The notes under the pieces are model-generated. The model saw only the letters and a list, made by a program, of their open reading frames with translations, searched no databases and was not told the DNA's origin. A stretch of DNA of 49,643 bases from an uncultured Bacteroidales bacterium (lineage in GTDB: Bacteria > Bacteroidota > Bacteroidia > Bacteroidales > JAUNSR01): NCBI GenBank assembly GCA_947074105.1, contig CAMTON010000017.1, positions 1-49,643 on the forward strand. Direction: 5' to 3'. The translations under genes and the position numbers were made by a program. This document shows positions 37,492 through 46,476 of the stretch, in pieces; position 1 is the stretch's first letter, and each line of letters begins with the position of its first letter.

Positions 37492-37514
37492 CGTTATCTT
37501 TTTGAAATATAACG
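37492..37514 (+). promoter_or_regulatory. ModE-type operator 1
   Basis: This 23-bp dyad has the form CGTTATC-N8-ATATAACG and matches the arms of E. coli ModE sites (CGTTAT...ATAACG). It lies just after the ModE-like gene. Confidence 0.75.
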
Positions 37515-37520
37515 AAATGT

Positions 37521-37536
37521 AAGAGTAAGTACTCTT
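37521..37536. repeat. Short inverted repeat AAGAGTA/TACTCTT
   Basis: A perfect 7-bp inverted repeat with a 2-nt spacer lies between ModE sites 1 and 2. It may be an operator half of another regulator or a weak hairpin; there is no further support. Confidence 0.3.
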
Positions 37537-37567
37537 AATAAGGCTTTGGGCGATTTTTTTTAAAGAG

Positions 37568-37590
37568 CGTTATCGCTAGACCATATAACG
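37568..37590 (+). promoter_or_regulatory. ModE-type operator 2
   Basis: Same 23-bp pattern, CGTTATC-N8-ATATAACG, 76 bp after site 1. Confidence 0.75.
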
Positions 37591-37636
37591 ATAATTCTAT
37601 AATAAGAAACATTGGAATTGACAGGAATCAACATCA

Positions 37637-37659
37637 CGTTATCCTGACGATATATAACG
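37637..37659 (+). promoter_or_regulatory. ModE-type operator 3
   Basis: Same 23-bp pattern, 69 bp after site 2 and 40 bp before the porin start codon. It is placed to block transcription of the porin-modA unit. Confidence 0.75.
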
Positions 37660-37698
37660 ATAAGAGAATTATTAGTAGTTATTTAAAAATGTTGTGTT

Positions 37699-38994
37699 AT
37701 GGGAATTTTAAAAAACATCTGTGCTATGTCGTTAGCACTGTTAAGTGCCACAATGTCACTTAGCTCGCAGAAACTATCTGTTTACGGAGAAGTTCGTCCA
37801 AGAGCCGAATTAAGGGAAGGTTACGCAAAACCTCTTACAGAAGCGCAAAGCGCTGCATTTTTCATTCAACAGAGGAGCCGGCTCGGAGCAGCATTTTCTA
37901 ACAGTATCGTAGCTATGCAGGTCACACTTCAGGATTCAAGAACATGGGGAGAGGCGGCACATAATGCAGATGTTGCGTCTGTTTCAGTTTATGAAGCATG
38001 GGCTTCAGTACTTTTATCTCCGGGTCTTACTGTAAAAGCCGGCAGGCAGACCGTTGAATACGACAGCAAAAGAATTTTCAGTGCGGCTAACTGGAGTAAT
38101 ACGGGTAATACGCATGATATCCTGACCTTTAAGTATAATTATAACAATGATTTCCTTGCGGATATGAGTTTCGCCTATGGCAACAACAGCGGAATTTCCA
38201 ATGAATCATATTATACACCCGGAATGAAGTACCGCTGCATGGGTATTCTGTGGTTTTCCAAACAACTTGCATCACCACTGAAACTGACAGCAATAGGTAC
38301 GGTGATTTCAAATCAGGATACCATATCCTGCGGAGGAAAAGCAAACTATAAGGGTACGAAGTTTTACAACAGCTTCACTTACGGAGCGACATTGACTTTT
38401 GCTCCCGCGGCAGTACCGCTAAAGGTTTCGGCGGAAGCTTATTTTCAGTCCGGTGATACACCTTCCGGCACAAAGTTTGATAAACTGAATGGGCATTATT
38501 ATGCTGCAAACGCGACATACACACTTGTTCCGGCCATAAACCTTAATGTAGGATATGAACATATTTCCGGTGATTGCGATGCGACCGATGATAAACAGTC
38601 GGACTTCAAGCAGCTCTTCAGAGGCAACCATGCTTTCAACGGATCTATGGATTACTGGAATTCGGCAGGCAAAAACGGTCTTGAAGATATCTTCGGAGGA
38701 GTGACATTAAAATTCAATAAAAAGAAAACCACTCTTGACTTTTGCTGTCATGCATTTAAAACAGCAATTCAGAATACATCGATGGATGGTAAAGGTCTGG
38801 GTAGTGAACTTGATGTGACTCTTAAACATAAAATGAATCAGTGGTTTTCCTTAGAGGGTGGTTACAGCAGATATTTTGTAAATGAAAATGTAAGAATAGC
38901 AAAAAGTCTCGGAGGAAAGGCTACAAAAGATGCAAACTGGGCCTATTTGAGTTTCTCAATAAAACCGTCGGTTATGATAGGTCTTGAAAAATAG
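37699..38994 (+). CDS. Outer membrane porin, alginate-export-like, molybdate-linked
   Basis: This 431-residue beta-barrel has a signal peptide at about 1-22 (ATMSLSSQ). Strands typical of the alginate-export/porin family follow: LSVYGEVRPRAELREGY, FFIQQRSRLGAAFSN and VYEAWASVLLSPGLTVKAGRQTVEYDSKRIFSAANW. modA follows 38 bp downstream and three ModE-type operators lie in front. I infer that it lets molybdate or a carrier compound cross the outer membrane. The barrel fold is clear; the substrate is inferred from context only. Confidence 0.75.
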   Translation: MGILKNICAMSLALLSATMSLSSQKLSVYGEVRPRAELREGYAKPLTEAQSAAFFIQQRSRLGAAFSNSIVAMQVTLQDSRTWGEAAHNADVASVSVYEAWASVLLSPGLTVKAGRQTVEYDSKRIFSAANWSNTGNTHDILTFKYNYNNDFLADMSFAYGNNSGISNESYYTPGMKYRCMGILWFSKQLASPLKLTAIGTVISNQDTISCGGKANYKGTKFYNSFTYGATLTFAPAAVPLKVSAEAYFQSGDTPSGTKFDKLNGHYYAANATYTLVPAINLNVGYEHISGDCDATDDKQSDFKQLFRGNHAFNGSMDYWNSAGKNGLEDIFGGVTLKFNKKKTTLDFCCHAFKTAIQNTSMDGKGLGSELDVTLKHKMNQWFSLEGGYSRYFVNENVRIAKSLGGKATKDANWAYLSFSIKPSVMIGLEK

Positions 38995-39032
38995 AAAATA
39001 AAATAAAACAGAAACATAAAAATTTTATCAAT

Positions 39033-39782
39033 ATGAAAAAGTCATTATTAATTCTGATTGCAATCTTTTTAACTATAAAAGTCAGTGCACAACAGGTAAA
39101 CGTAGCAGCTGCTGCCAATCTTCGTTTCGTTCTTGAAGAGATCAAGACAGAATATATAAAATCTCATCCGTCAAGCAAAGTGAACATCACATTCGGAAGT
39201 TCCGGTAATCTGGTGCAACAGATTCTAAACGGGGCAGCATTCGACTTCTTCATGGCGGCAGATAATGTCTTTCCCGTGAAACTGAAGGAAAAAGGTGTTA
39301 CTTACGGAGAAATGAAAACTTATGCTTTCGGTAAACTTGCAATGTACAGCACAACGCTTGATGTAAGTAAAGGAATAGCTCTTCTTGATGACGAATCTGT
39401 AAAAAAGATTTCCATTGCCAAACCGGAAACGGCACCCTATGGCGACCGTGCAGTGGAACTTCTTAAAACAAGCGGAAAATTTGAAGATCTTAAATCCAAG
39501 ATCGTTTATGCCGACAATATATCTCAGGCCGCACAATATGCTTTTACCGGTAATGCTGAAATAGGGTTCGTCGCACTTTCTCTTGCGCTGGCACCTGATA
39601 TGAAAGATAAAGGTTACTGTCATATTGTTGATCAGGAACTTTACAAACCGGTAGAGCAGGCATGCATACTGATCAAGCGTCCTGCGGGATGTCCTGAGGC
39701 CAAAAAGTTTATGAACTATGTTCTTTCTTCCGAAACTAAAGAGATATGGGAGAAATATGGCTATTCATCACCATCAAAATAA
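39033..39782 (+). CDS. modA: Molybdate ABC transporter substrate-binding protein ModA
   Basis: This 249-residue periplasmic protein has a signal peptide ending VSAQQ. Molybdate-binding family motifs are VNVAAAANLRFVLEEI, ITFGSSGNLVQQI, FDFFMAADN and the KPETAPYGDRAV region. It captures molybdate for an ABC permease. No modB or modC follows; the gene ends at a terminator before nifH, so the permease must be elsewhere. It is likely controlled by the ModE boxes upstream of the porin. Confidence 0.9.
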   Translation: MKKSLLILIAIFLTIKVSAQQVNVAAAANLRFVLEEIKTEYIKSHPSSKVNITFGSSGNLVQQILNGAAFDFFMAADNVFPVKLKEKGVTYGEMKTYAFGKLAMYSTTLDVSKGIALLDDESVKKISIAKPETAPYGDRAVELLKTSGKFEDLKSKIVYADNISQAAQYAFTGNAEIGFVALSLALAPDMKDKGYCHIVDQELYKPVEQACILIKRPAGCPEAKKFMNYVLSSETKEIWEKYGYSSPSK

Positions 39783-39812
39783 ATTTCATTCTCTGTCATT
39801 TCTGTCATAAAC

Positions 39813-39826
39813 CTACATTTATGTAA
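39813..39826. promoter_or_regulatory. CTACA-N4-TGTAA inverted repeat
   Basis: This dyad is not part of the following terminator stem. It matches the 5-N4-5 repeats near nifA and is a possible operator upstream of nifH. Confidence 0.3.
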
Positions 39827-39835
39827 AGTTTTAAG

Positions 39836-39873
39836 GGTTATTCTACATTTTATGTAGGATAACCTTTTTTTTT
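39836..39873 (+). terminator. Terminator of the porin-modA unit
   Basis: A 13-bp stem with one G-T pair (39836-39848 with 39852-39864), a 3-nt loop and nine T residues. It separates modA from nifH. Confidence 0.9.
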
Positions 39874-39970
39874 ATTTATGCGTGCCATATAAAAAACATT
39901 AAAGGGTAAATTGTTGATAATTAGTAGTTTGTTGTAGTGAGATTCTTTCGTGTCTCAGCCGCTGGGTCGG

Positions 39971-40005
39971 TTTGGCATATAATTTTCATATAGATAATCA
40001 GAAGA
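39971..40005 (+). promoter_or_regulatory. nifH promoter block (TTTGGCATA, sigma-54-like)
   Basis: TTTGGCATA (39971-39979) and TAGATAATCAGAAGA (39991-40005) are separated by 11 nt, as before the ModE-like gene. The first fits a sigma-54 -24 element, as expected for NifA control; the -12 element lacks the usual GC. The start of transcription would lie near 39999, some 55-60 nt before nifH. Confidence 0.55.
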
Positions 40006-40044
40006 CTGTAAAAACAGTTGAAATATTTAAGGTATAACTTTTAA

Positions 40045-40881
<837 letters not shown>

Positions 40882-40899
40882 TCCATAAAATATGCAACT

Positions 40900-41226
40900 A
40901 TGTACCTATTAAGAGCAATTGTAAGAACAGAAAAATCACCGGCTGTAATGACCGCGTTACTGAATGCCGGTTTCCCTGCGGTAACAAAAATTCCGGTATT
41001 CGGGCGAGGCCGCCAACGCGGTCTGAAAGTAGGAAATGTAACCTATGATGAACTGCCTAAAGATCTTCTGATGATCGTCATACCGGAGAGAGATAAAGAT
41101 TATGTGATTGAAACGATAATAGAAGCTGCGCGTTCAGGCCCGGAAGGGCAGTTCGGTGACGGAAAGATATTTGTCACTCCCGTTGAAGAATCTTATACAA
41201 TATCAAGCGGTAAAGTGGAGAAATAA
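40900..41226 (+). CDS. nifI1: Nitrogen regulatory PII-like protein NifI1
   Basis: This 108-residue PII-family protein (MYLLRAIVRTEKSPAVMTAL; TKIPVFGRGRQRGLKVG; YVIETIIEAARSGPEGQFGDGKIFV) lies between nifH and nifD. NifI1 and NifI2 together switch nitrogenase off after ammonium addition in methanogens by binding the MoFe protein, and are relieved by 2-oxoglutarate. It starts 18 bp after nifH. Confidence 0.93.
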   Translation: MYLLRAIVRTEKSPAVMTALLNAGFPAVTKIPVFGRGRQRGLKVGNVTYDELPKDLLMIVIPERDKDYVIETIIEAARSGPEGQFGDGKIFVTPVEESYTISSGKVEK

Positions 41227-41242
41227 CTAAAACTCAGATTCT

Positions 41243-41608
41243 ATGAAGTTAATACTTGCAATAATAAGAATAGCTAAAATGCAGGATACGAAAATGGCCC
41301 TTCAGGAAGCCGGATTGCCCTCATTCACCGCAATGACGGTGACCGGCAGAGGTAAAGGCCATGGTGATCTTGAAAAATCCGCCGCTTATGACGATGTTCA
41401 TAAAGAGCTCATCTCTGAAGTTCCCCGACTGAAATCAAAACGAATGATAACACTCGTTGTTACTGATGAGAAAAAAGATCTGGCAGTTGAAACAATAATG
41501 AAAGCCAATCAGACTGGTTCCAGCGGTGACGGAAAGATATTTGTAATAAATACTGTCGATTCGGTTCGTGTAAGAACTGGAGAAACAGGAGATGTAACAC
41601 TTGATTAA
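41243..41608 (+). CDS. nifI2: Nitrogen regulatory PII-like protein NifI2
   Basis: This 121-residue partner of NifI1 has MKLILAIIRIAKMQDTKMAL, AMTVTGRGKGHGDL and a C-terminal KANQTGSSGDGKIFVI block. The T-loop region (KSAAYDDVHKELISEVPRLKSK) is longer than in NifI1, as expected for NifI2. It lies 16 bp after nifI1, and nifD starts 13 bp after its stop. Confidence 0.93.
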   Translation: MKLILAIIRIAKMQDTKMALQEAGLPSFTAMTVTGRGKGHGDLEKSAAYDDVHKELISEVPRLKSKRMITLVVTDEKKDLAVETIMKANQTGSSGDGKIFVINTVDSVRVRTGETGDVTLD

Positions 41609-41621
41609 AAAACAGTTCACA

Positions 41622-43253
41622 ATGGAAAAAGATAATATTACACCTCTCGCGAACTTTAAAGATGAAGTGCTCGAAATTTACCCAAAGAAAGTTGGAAAAA
41701 AGCGTGCTAAATCTATCGTCTATACAGATCCGGAGAGTATACCTGAAATACAGGCTAATGTCCGTACGATACCCGGAATAATAACACAGCGCGGTTGTAC
41801 TTACGCCGGTTGTAAAGGTGTGGTGCTTGGCCCTACAAGAGATATCGTGAATATAACTCACGGACCTATCGGATGTGCTTTTTATTCCTGGCTTACCCGA
41901 CGTAACCAGACACGCGTTGATGATTATAATACTAACTATATCCCTTATGCTTTTTCAACCGATATGCAGGATTCGAATATCGTATTCGGAGGTGAAGAGA
42001 AACTGAAAGAGGCGATTCGCGAGGCTTATGAGCTTTTTCATCCGCGTGCAATAGCAATATTCTCTACCTGTCCGGTCGGTCTTATCGGTGATGACGTTCA
42101 TCGTGTGGCACGCCACATGATGGAAGAGTTAGGGGGAGATGTCAATATATTCGGTTTTTCATGTGAAGGATACAGAGGTGTATCTCAGTCTGCCGGTCAT
42201 CATATTGCGAATAATCAGTTATTCAAACATCTTATAGGACGTGACGATACTGTAAAAGGAAGCCTGAAATACAGAATCAATGTATTGGGAGAATATAATA
42301 TCGGAGGCGATGCTTTCGCTATTGAGACTCTTCTTGAAAAATGCGGTATAGAACTTGTCGCTACTTTCTCAGGTAATTCTTCCCTTGATCAGTTTCAGAC
42401 TGCCCATACTGCCGACCTGAATCTTGTTATGTGTCACCGTTCGATCAACTATGTGGCAGAAATGCTTGAGACAGCATTCGGTATTCCATGGATGAAAGCC
42501 AATTTCATCGGTGCTGAAGCTACTGCGAAGACTCTCCGTAAAGTAGGTAAATACTTTCAGGAACAGGAGCTTATCGACAGAATAGAAGAGGTCATAGAAG
42601 AAGAAATGAAACTTGTGAGAGAAGCCGCAGATCAGGCTCTTATGAAGACAAAAGGAAAAACTGCAATGCTTTTCGTCGGTGGCTCCAGAGCTCACCATTA
42701 TCAGGAACTTTTCACAGAGCTTGGAATGACAACACTTGCTGCAGGTTATGAATTCGGTCATCGTGACGATTATGAAGGTCGCGTCGTGATTCCGAATATC
42801 GTGATAGATGCAGACAGCAGAAATATCGAACAGATAACGATCACAAAAGATGAGACCCGTTATAACCCGAGAAAAACCGAAGAAGAACTTAAAGCTCTTG
42901 AAGCTGAAGGCCTTGAATTCAACGGTTATGAAGGAATGATGGCAGAGATGCAGAAAGGCACTCTGGTAATCGATGACTTAAGCCATTATGAAATGGAAAA
43001 ACTTATCGAACAGTTTCACCCTGACGTATTCTGCGCAGGTATTAAAGAAAAATTCTGTGTTCAGAAAATGGGTATTCCATTGAAACAGCTGCATAATTAT
43101 GATTACGGCGGTCCTTATGCCGCATTCGAAGGTGCTATAAACTTCTACCGGGATATAGAGCAGATCGCATGCTGCACTATCTGGAAAGAGATAAAAGCTC
43201 CGTGGGAAAAGGAAAAAGTTGTCGAAGCCAACTATGCCTATTATGATGTATAA
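41622..43253 (+). CDS. nifD: Nitrogenase MoFe protein alpha subunit NifD
   Basis: This is a 543-residue subunit holding FeMo-cofactor. P-cluster ligands correspond to Cys59, Cys85 and Cys150; the cofactor ligands to Cys271 (VMCHRS) and His491 (QLHNYDYGGPYAAFEG). The catalytic Gln189 and His193 lie in GVSQSAGHH. An insertion at about 385-445 is like that in clostridial NifD. I chose the ATG at 41622; an in-frame TTG at 41601 would overlap nifI2. All residues needed for a Mo enzyme are present. Confidence 0.97.
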   Translation: MEKDNITPLANFKDEVLEIYPKKVGKKRAKSIVYTDPESIPEIQANVRTIPGIITQRGCTYAGCKGVVLGPTRDIVNITHGPIGCAFYSWLTRRNQTRVDDYNTNYIPYAFSTDMQDSNIVFGGEEKLKEAIREAYELFHPRAIAIFSTCPVGLIGDDVHRVARHMMEELGGDVNIFGFSCEGYRGVSQSAGHHIANNQLFKHLIGRDDTVKGSLKYRINVLGEYNIGGDAFAIETLLEKCGIELVATFSGNSSLDQFQTAHTADLNLVMCHRSINYVAEMLETAFGIPWMKANFIGAEATAKTLRKVGKYFQEQELIDRIEEVIEEEMKLVREAADQALMKTKGKTAMLFVGGSRAHHYQELFTELGMTTLAAGYEFGHRDDYEGRVVIPNIVIDADSRNIEQITITKDETRYNPRKTEEELKALEAEGLEFNGYEGMMAEMQKGTLVIDDLSHYEMEKLIEQFHPDVFCAGIKEKFCVQKMGIPLKQLHNYDYGGPYAAFEGAINFYRDIEQIACCTIWKEIKAPWEKEKVVEANYAYYDV

Positions 43254-43271
43254 TAATAAATATGAAGAAAT

Positions 43272-44651
43272 ATGCTGTTAAAACATACTACATCTAAAGA
43301 GATTGAGAGAAAATCACTCACAATAAATCCGGCAAAAACCTGCCAGCCTATAGGAGCTATGTATGCTGCTTTCGGTCTTCACGGCTGTCTGCCTCATAGT
43401 CACGGGTCTCAGGGATGCTGTGCCTACCACAGAAGTGCTCTGACGCGCCATTTTAAAGAACCTGTCGTTGCATCAACATCTTCATTCTCTGAAGGTTCTT
43501 CAGTTTTCGGAGGCTCTGCCAATCTTGTTCAGGCCATCGATACAATATTCACTGTTTACAATCCTGATGTCGTTGCCGTGCATACTACATGTCTGTCGGA
43601 AACAATCGGAGATGACCTTACACAGATCGTTTCAAAGGCTTCTGATGATGGCAAGATTCCTGAAGGCAAAAAAGTGATCTACTGTAACACTCCTTCTTAT
43701 GTCGGAAGTCATATAACAGGGTATTCAAGTCAGCTTGCGGCGTTTATAAAATTCTTCTCTACGTCAACGACAAAGAAAAAGAATGTGATAAATATCGCTG
43801 CCGGATGGATGGAACCTTCTGATATGCGCGAAATAAAACGCGTAGCCAAAGAAATGGAAGCACGCATCATAATGTTTCCTGATATGACAGACGTGCTTGA
43901 TACAGGACTTACCGGAAAGTATGAAATGTATCCTAAAGGAGGAACGACACAGGCTGATATGATTGCTACCGGTGACAGTAAGTTTACTCTTGGTCTGGGA
44001 GAATACAGCACTATGGACGCATGCGTAAAACTTGAGAATAAATGTAAAGTCCGTTTCAAAGTGCTGGATATTCCTATCGGTCTGAAAGCTACCGATCGTT
44101 TTATCATGTCGCTAAGCCGTCATGCCAATGTTCCAGTACCGGAATCAATTACTGAAGAAAGAGCCCGACTGCTTGACCTTATATCAGATAATCAGAAATA
44201 TTTCTATGGCAAAAGAGTAGCATTGTGGGGAGATCCCGATACACTTATTCCTCTTACGGAATTTCTGATTTCTCTTGACATGAAACCTGTTTATATCATA
44301 ACAGGTACACCCGGAAAACCATTTGACGAAAGAATGTACGAACTTCTTAAAGACGTTCCGGGAGCTAAATTCAAAAGCGGAGCCAATGCCGATATGTTTC
44401 AGCTGCACCAGTGGATCAAACAGGAAAGTGTTGATCTTCTTATCGGTAATACTTACGGTAAATATATTGCCAGAGATGAAAATATACCGTTCATAAGATT
44501 CGGTTTCCCTATCGCCGACAGAGCCGGACATAACTTCTTTCCTAAGACATGTTATGTGGGAGCTACCAATCTTGCAATTCAGATTCTGGATGCACTTATG
44601 GATTATCAGGACAGAACATGCCCTGAAGAAAAAGTAGAATTCCAAATGTAA
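43272..44651 (+). CDS. nifK: Nitrogenase MoFe protein beta subunit NifK
   Basis: This 459-residue partner of NifD completes the P-cluster: Cys24 (PAKTCQPIGA), Cys49 (HGSQGCCAYHRS) and Cys107 (VHTTCLSETIGDDL). It lacks the roughly 50-residue N-terminal extension found in Azotobacter NifK, as is usual in anaerobe-type (group II/III) nitrogenases. It follows nifD by 18 bp and ends the nifH operon. Confidence 0.97.
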   Translation: MLLKHTTSKEIERKSLTINPAKTCQPIGAMYAAFGLHGCLPHSHGSQGCCAYHRSALTRHFKEPVVASTSSFSEGSSVFGGSANLVQAIDTIFTVYNPDVVAVHTTCLSETIGDDLTQIVSKASDDGKIPEGKKVIYCNTPSYVGSHITGYSSQLAAFIKFFSTSTTKKKNVINIAAGWMEPSDMREIKRVAKEMEARIIMFPDMTDVLDTGLTGKYEMYPKGGTTQADMIATGDSKFTLGLGEYSTMDACVKLENKCKVRFKVLDIPIGLKATDRFIMSLSRHANVPVPESITEERARLLDLISDNQKYFYGKRVALWGDPDTLIPLTEFLISLDMKPVYIITGTPGKPFDERMYELLKDVPGAKFKSGANADMFQLHQWIKQESVDLLIGNTYGKYIARDENIPFIRFGFPIADRAGHNFFPKTCYVGATNLAIQILDALMDYQDRTCPEEKVEFQM

Positions 44652-44689
44652 TATGAGTCCTTTTAATCTTGTTGAAGGGTATTTTTTCC

Positions 44690-44710
44690 TTAGGGGAAGA
44701 GTACCCCTAA
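44690..44710 (+). terminator. Possible hairpin after nifK
   Basis: TTAGGGG (44690-44696) pairs with CCCCTAA (44704-44710), with no T run after. It may be a processing or partial termination signal ahead of nifE. Confidence 0.4.
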
Positions 44711-44800
44711 ACTGCATTTATAAACCGTCATTATTGCACAAATCACAACCCGTTTAAAGTAAATAAAGTAATGATTTGAGTTTTTTCGGATTCTGTTTAT

Positions 44801-44888
44801 AAAAAGGCGTACAGTTTTCATATTACCACTGTACGGTTGCTATATTACCACTGTACGATGACAATATCGCAACTGTACGGTTGCACGA
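44801..44888. repeat. Four-unit array with 22-bp period before nifE
   Basis: Four GTAC cores start at 44809, 44831, 44853 and 44875, exactly 22 bp apart. Three 22-bp units (44823-44844, 44845-44866, 44867-44888) share CTGTACG; the first two agree at 18 of 22 positions. The earliest core sits in the reverse word CGTACAG (44808-44814). The array ends about 43 bp before nifE. A two-turn spacing puts every site on the same DNA face, as in a cooperative operator. It is far too regular for chance. Confidence 0.75.
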
Positions 44889-44931
44889 AAAAGACAAAAA
44901 GCAGATAATACACGGATAAAAAAGAATAATT

Positions 44932-46257
44932 ATGAGCTATATTCTGGAAGAAAGAAAAAAACAGATTGCCCGTGTAGGCGGCACTGTGAAAGATATAGAT
45001 TGCGGTAAGGTGAGTTTAGCCGGTTCTGTAAGTCAGAGAGCATGTGTGTTCTGCGGATCAAGGGTTGTTCTTTATCCGGTAGCGGATGCTCTTCATATAA
45101 TACACGGACCTATCGGCTGTGCTTCATATACATGGGATATAAGAGGGTCGCTGTCTTCTGGTCCTGAGCTGCACAGACTGAGTTTTTCAACCGATCTGCG
45201 TGAAAAAGATGTTGTATTCGGTGGTGCCGAAAAGCTTCGTCAGTCTCTTGATGAACTTATCGACCGTCATAAACCTAAAGCAGCATTCGTCTACAGCACC
45301 TGTATTGTCGGCGTAATCGGTGATGACGTGGAATCCGTATGTGCACAGATGGAACAGGAAAAAGGCATTCCAGTCATTCCCGTTCAGGCTCCGGGTTTTC
45401 AGGGTTCTAAGAAAGACGGCTATAAGATTGCGTGTGAAGCGATTTTCAAACTTGTCGGAACACTTGACAAACCGACTCCGAAATATTCGATCAACATACT
45501 CGGAGATTTCAATCTTGCAGGAGAATTATGGATACTTCTCGAATATTATAAGAAAATGGGTATTCATGTAAATGCCTCAATAACCGGAGACGGAAGGGTA
45601 GATGACATCCGTAATGCTCACAATGCTTCGCTTAATGTCGTGCAGTGTTCAGGTTCTATGATTCATCTGGCAAAGATGATGAAAGAAAAATATGATGTTC
45701 CCTTTCTTCGTGTTTCTTATTTCGGCATCGAGGATATGAGTGATGCTCTTTACGATGTGGCAAAGTTTTTCAAAAGTGAAGAACTTATGGATGCCGCACG
45801 AAAACTTGTAAGAGAGGAGATAGGACGCCTTATTCCTGCTCTTGTCCCTTATAAGGAAGCTCTTTCGGGAAAAAGAGCTGCCATATATGTCGGCGGGGCA
45901 TTCAAAGCTATATCTCTTGTCAAGGCACTGCGTCTCATAGGCATGAAAACCGTAGTCATCGGCTCACAGACAGGAGATAAGGATGATTATAAAATGATTC
46001 AGGAATTATGCGACGATGATACCATTATTGTCGACGACTCCAATCCTGTAGAACTTTCTGCCTTTGTAAAGGAAACCAAAGCAGATCTTTTTATAGGAGG
46101 TGTTAAGGAAAGACCTATAGCATATAAGATCGGTCTGGGATTCTGCGATCATAACCATGAAAGAAAAGAGCCGCTGGCAGGATATGACGGCATGCTCAAC
46201 TTTGCAAAAGAGGTATATGCCACATGTATGAGCCCGGTGTGGAAGTTCGTGAAATGA
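44932..46257 (+). CDS. nifE: FeMo-cofactor scaffold NifE
   Basis: This 441-residue scaffold subunit forms NifEN, where the NifB product is matured to FeMo-cofactor. Features shared with NifD are ACVFCGSRVVLYPVADALHIIHGPIGCASYTW (cluster cysteines), VYSTCIVGVIGDDVESVC and PVQAPGFQGSKKDGYK. It differs from NifD in lacking the cofactor His block. It is flanked by its own upstream array and downstream terminator, apart from nifN. Confidence 0.95.
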   Translation: MSYILEERKKQIARVGGTVKDIDCGKVSLAGSVSQRACVFCGSRVVLYPVADALHIIHGPIGCASYTWDIRGSLSSGPELHRLSFSTDLREKDVVFGGAEKLRQSLDELIDRHKPKAAFVYSTCIVGVIGDDVESVCAQMEQEKGIPVIPVQAPGFQGSKKDGYKIACEAIFKLVGTLDKPTPKYSINILGDFNLAGELWILLEYYKKMGIHVNASITGDGRVDDIRNAHNASLNVVQCSGSMIHLAKMMKEKYDVPFLRVSYFGIEDMSDALYDVAKFFKSEELMDAARKLVREEIGRLIPALVPYKEALSGKRAAIYVGGAFKAISLVKALRLIGMKTVVIGSQTGDKDDYKMIQELCDDDTIIVDDSNPVELSAFVKETKADLFIGGVKERPIAYKIGLGFCDHNHERKEPLAGYDGMLNFAKEVYATCMSPVWKFVK

Positions 46258-46279
46258 TATTTTATTACTCAAATAATAC

Positions 46280-46308
46280 AAAACCTACATTTATGTAGGT
46301 TTTTGTGT
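46280..46308 (+). terminator. Terminator of nifE
   Basis: A perfect 10-bp stem (46280-46289 with 46294-46303), TTTA loop and T-rich end. Its core CCTACA/TGTAGG is the same as the inverted repeats near nifA and nifH. Confidence 0.85.
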
Positions 46309-46416
46309 TTTATGTGACTTAAAAGTTAGACTAAATAATGTCGTTAATATGAAATTTGATGATTTAAATTTCAGTTAATCAGTGTTTTAGAGTTTGGGGG
46401 TGACTTCGGTGTGGTG

Positions 46417-46440
46417 TTTGGCATAATTACTGTTTATTAC
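46417..46440 (+). promoter_or_regulatory. nifN promoter block (TTTGGCATA)
   Basis: TTTGGCATA at 46417-46425 repeats the element of the nifH and modE-like promoters, 52 bp before the nifN ATG. The downstream TAGATAATCAGAAGA block is not conserved here. It is a sigma-54-like -24 element. Confidence 0.45.
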
Positions 46441-46476
46441 TATATAAATGATGAGAATAAAATAAAAAAGTAAAGT

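Noticed and set aside
41601-41621. TTG start for nifD
   Set aside because: It overlaps nifI2 and the added residues (IKKQFT) are unlike NifD N-termini; the ATG at 41622 fits the family.
44801-44888. CRISPR array
   Set aside because: The 22-bp period contains no separate repeat and spacer parts, units are too short, and no cas gene is near.
46280-46303. CCTACA-TTTA-TGTAGG as an operator of nifN
   Set aside because: The repeat has extended A/T flanks and a T-rich end right after nifE, so a terminator explains it better; the same holds for the palindrome at 39843-39857.
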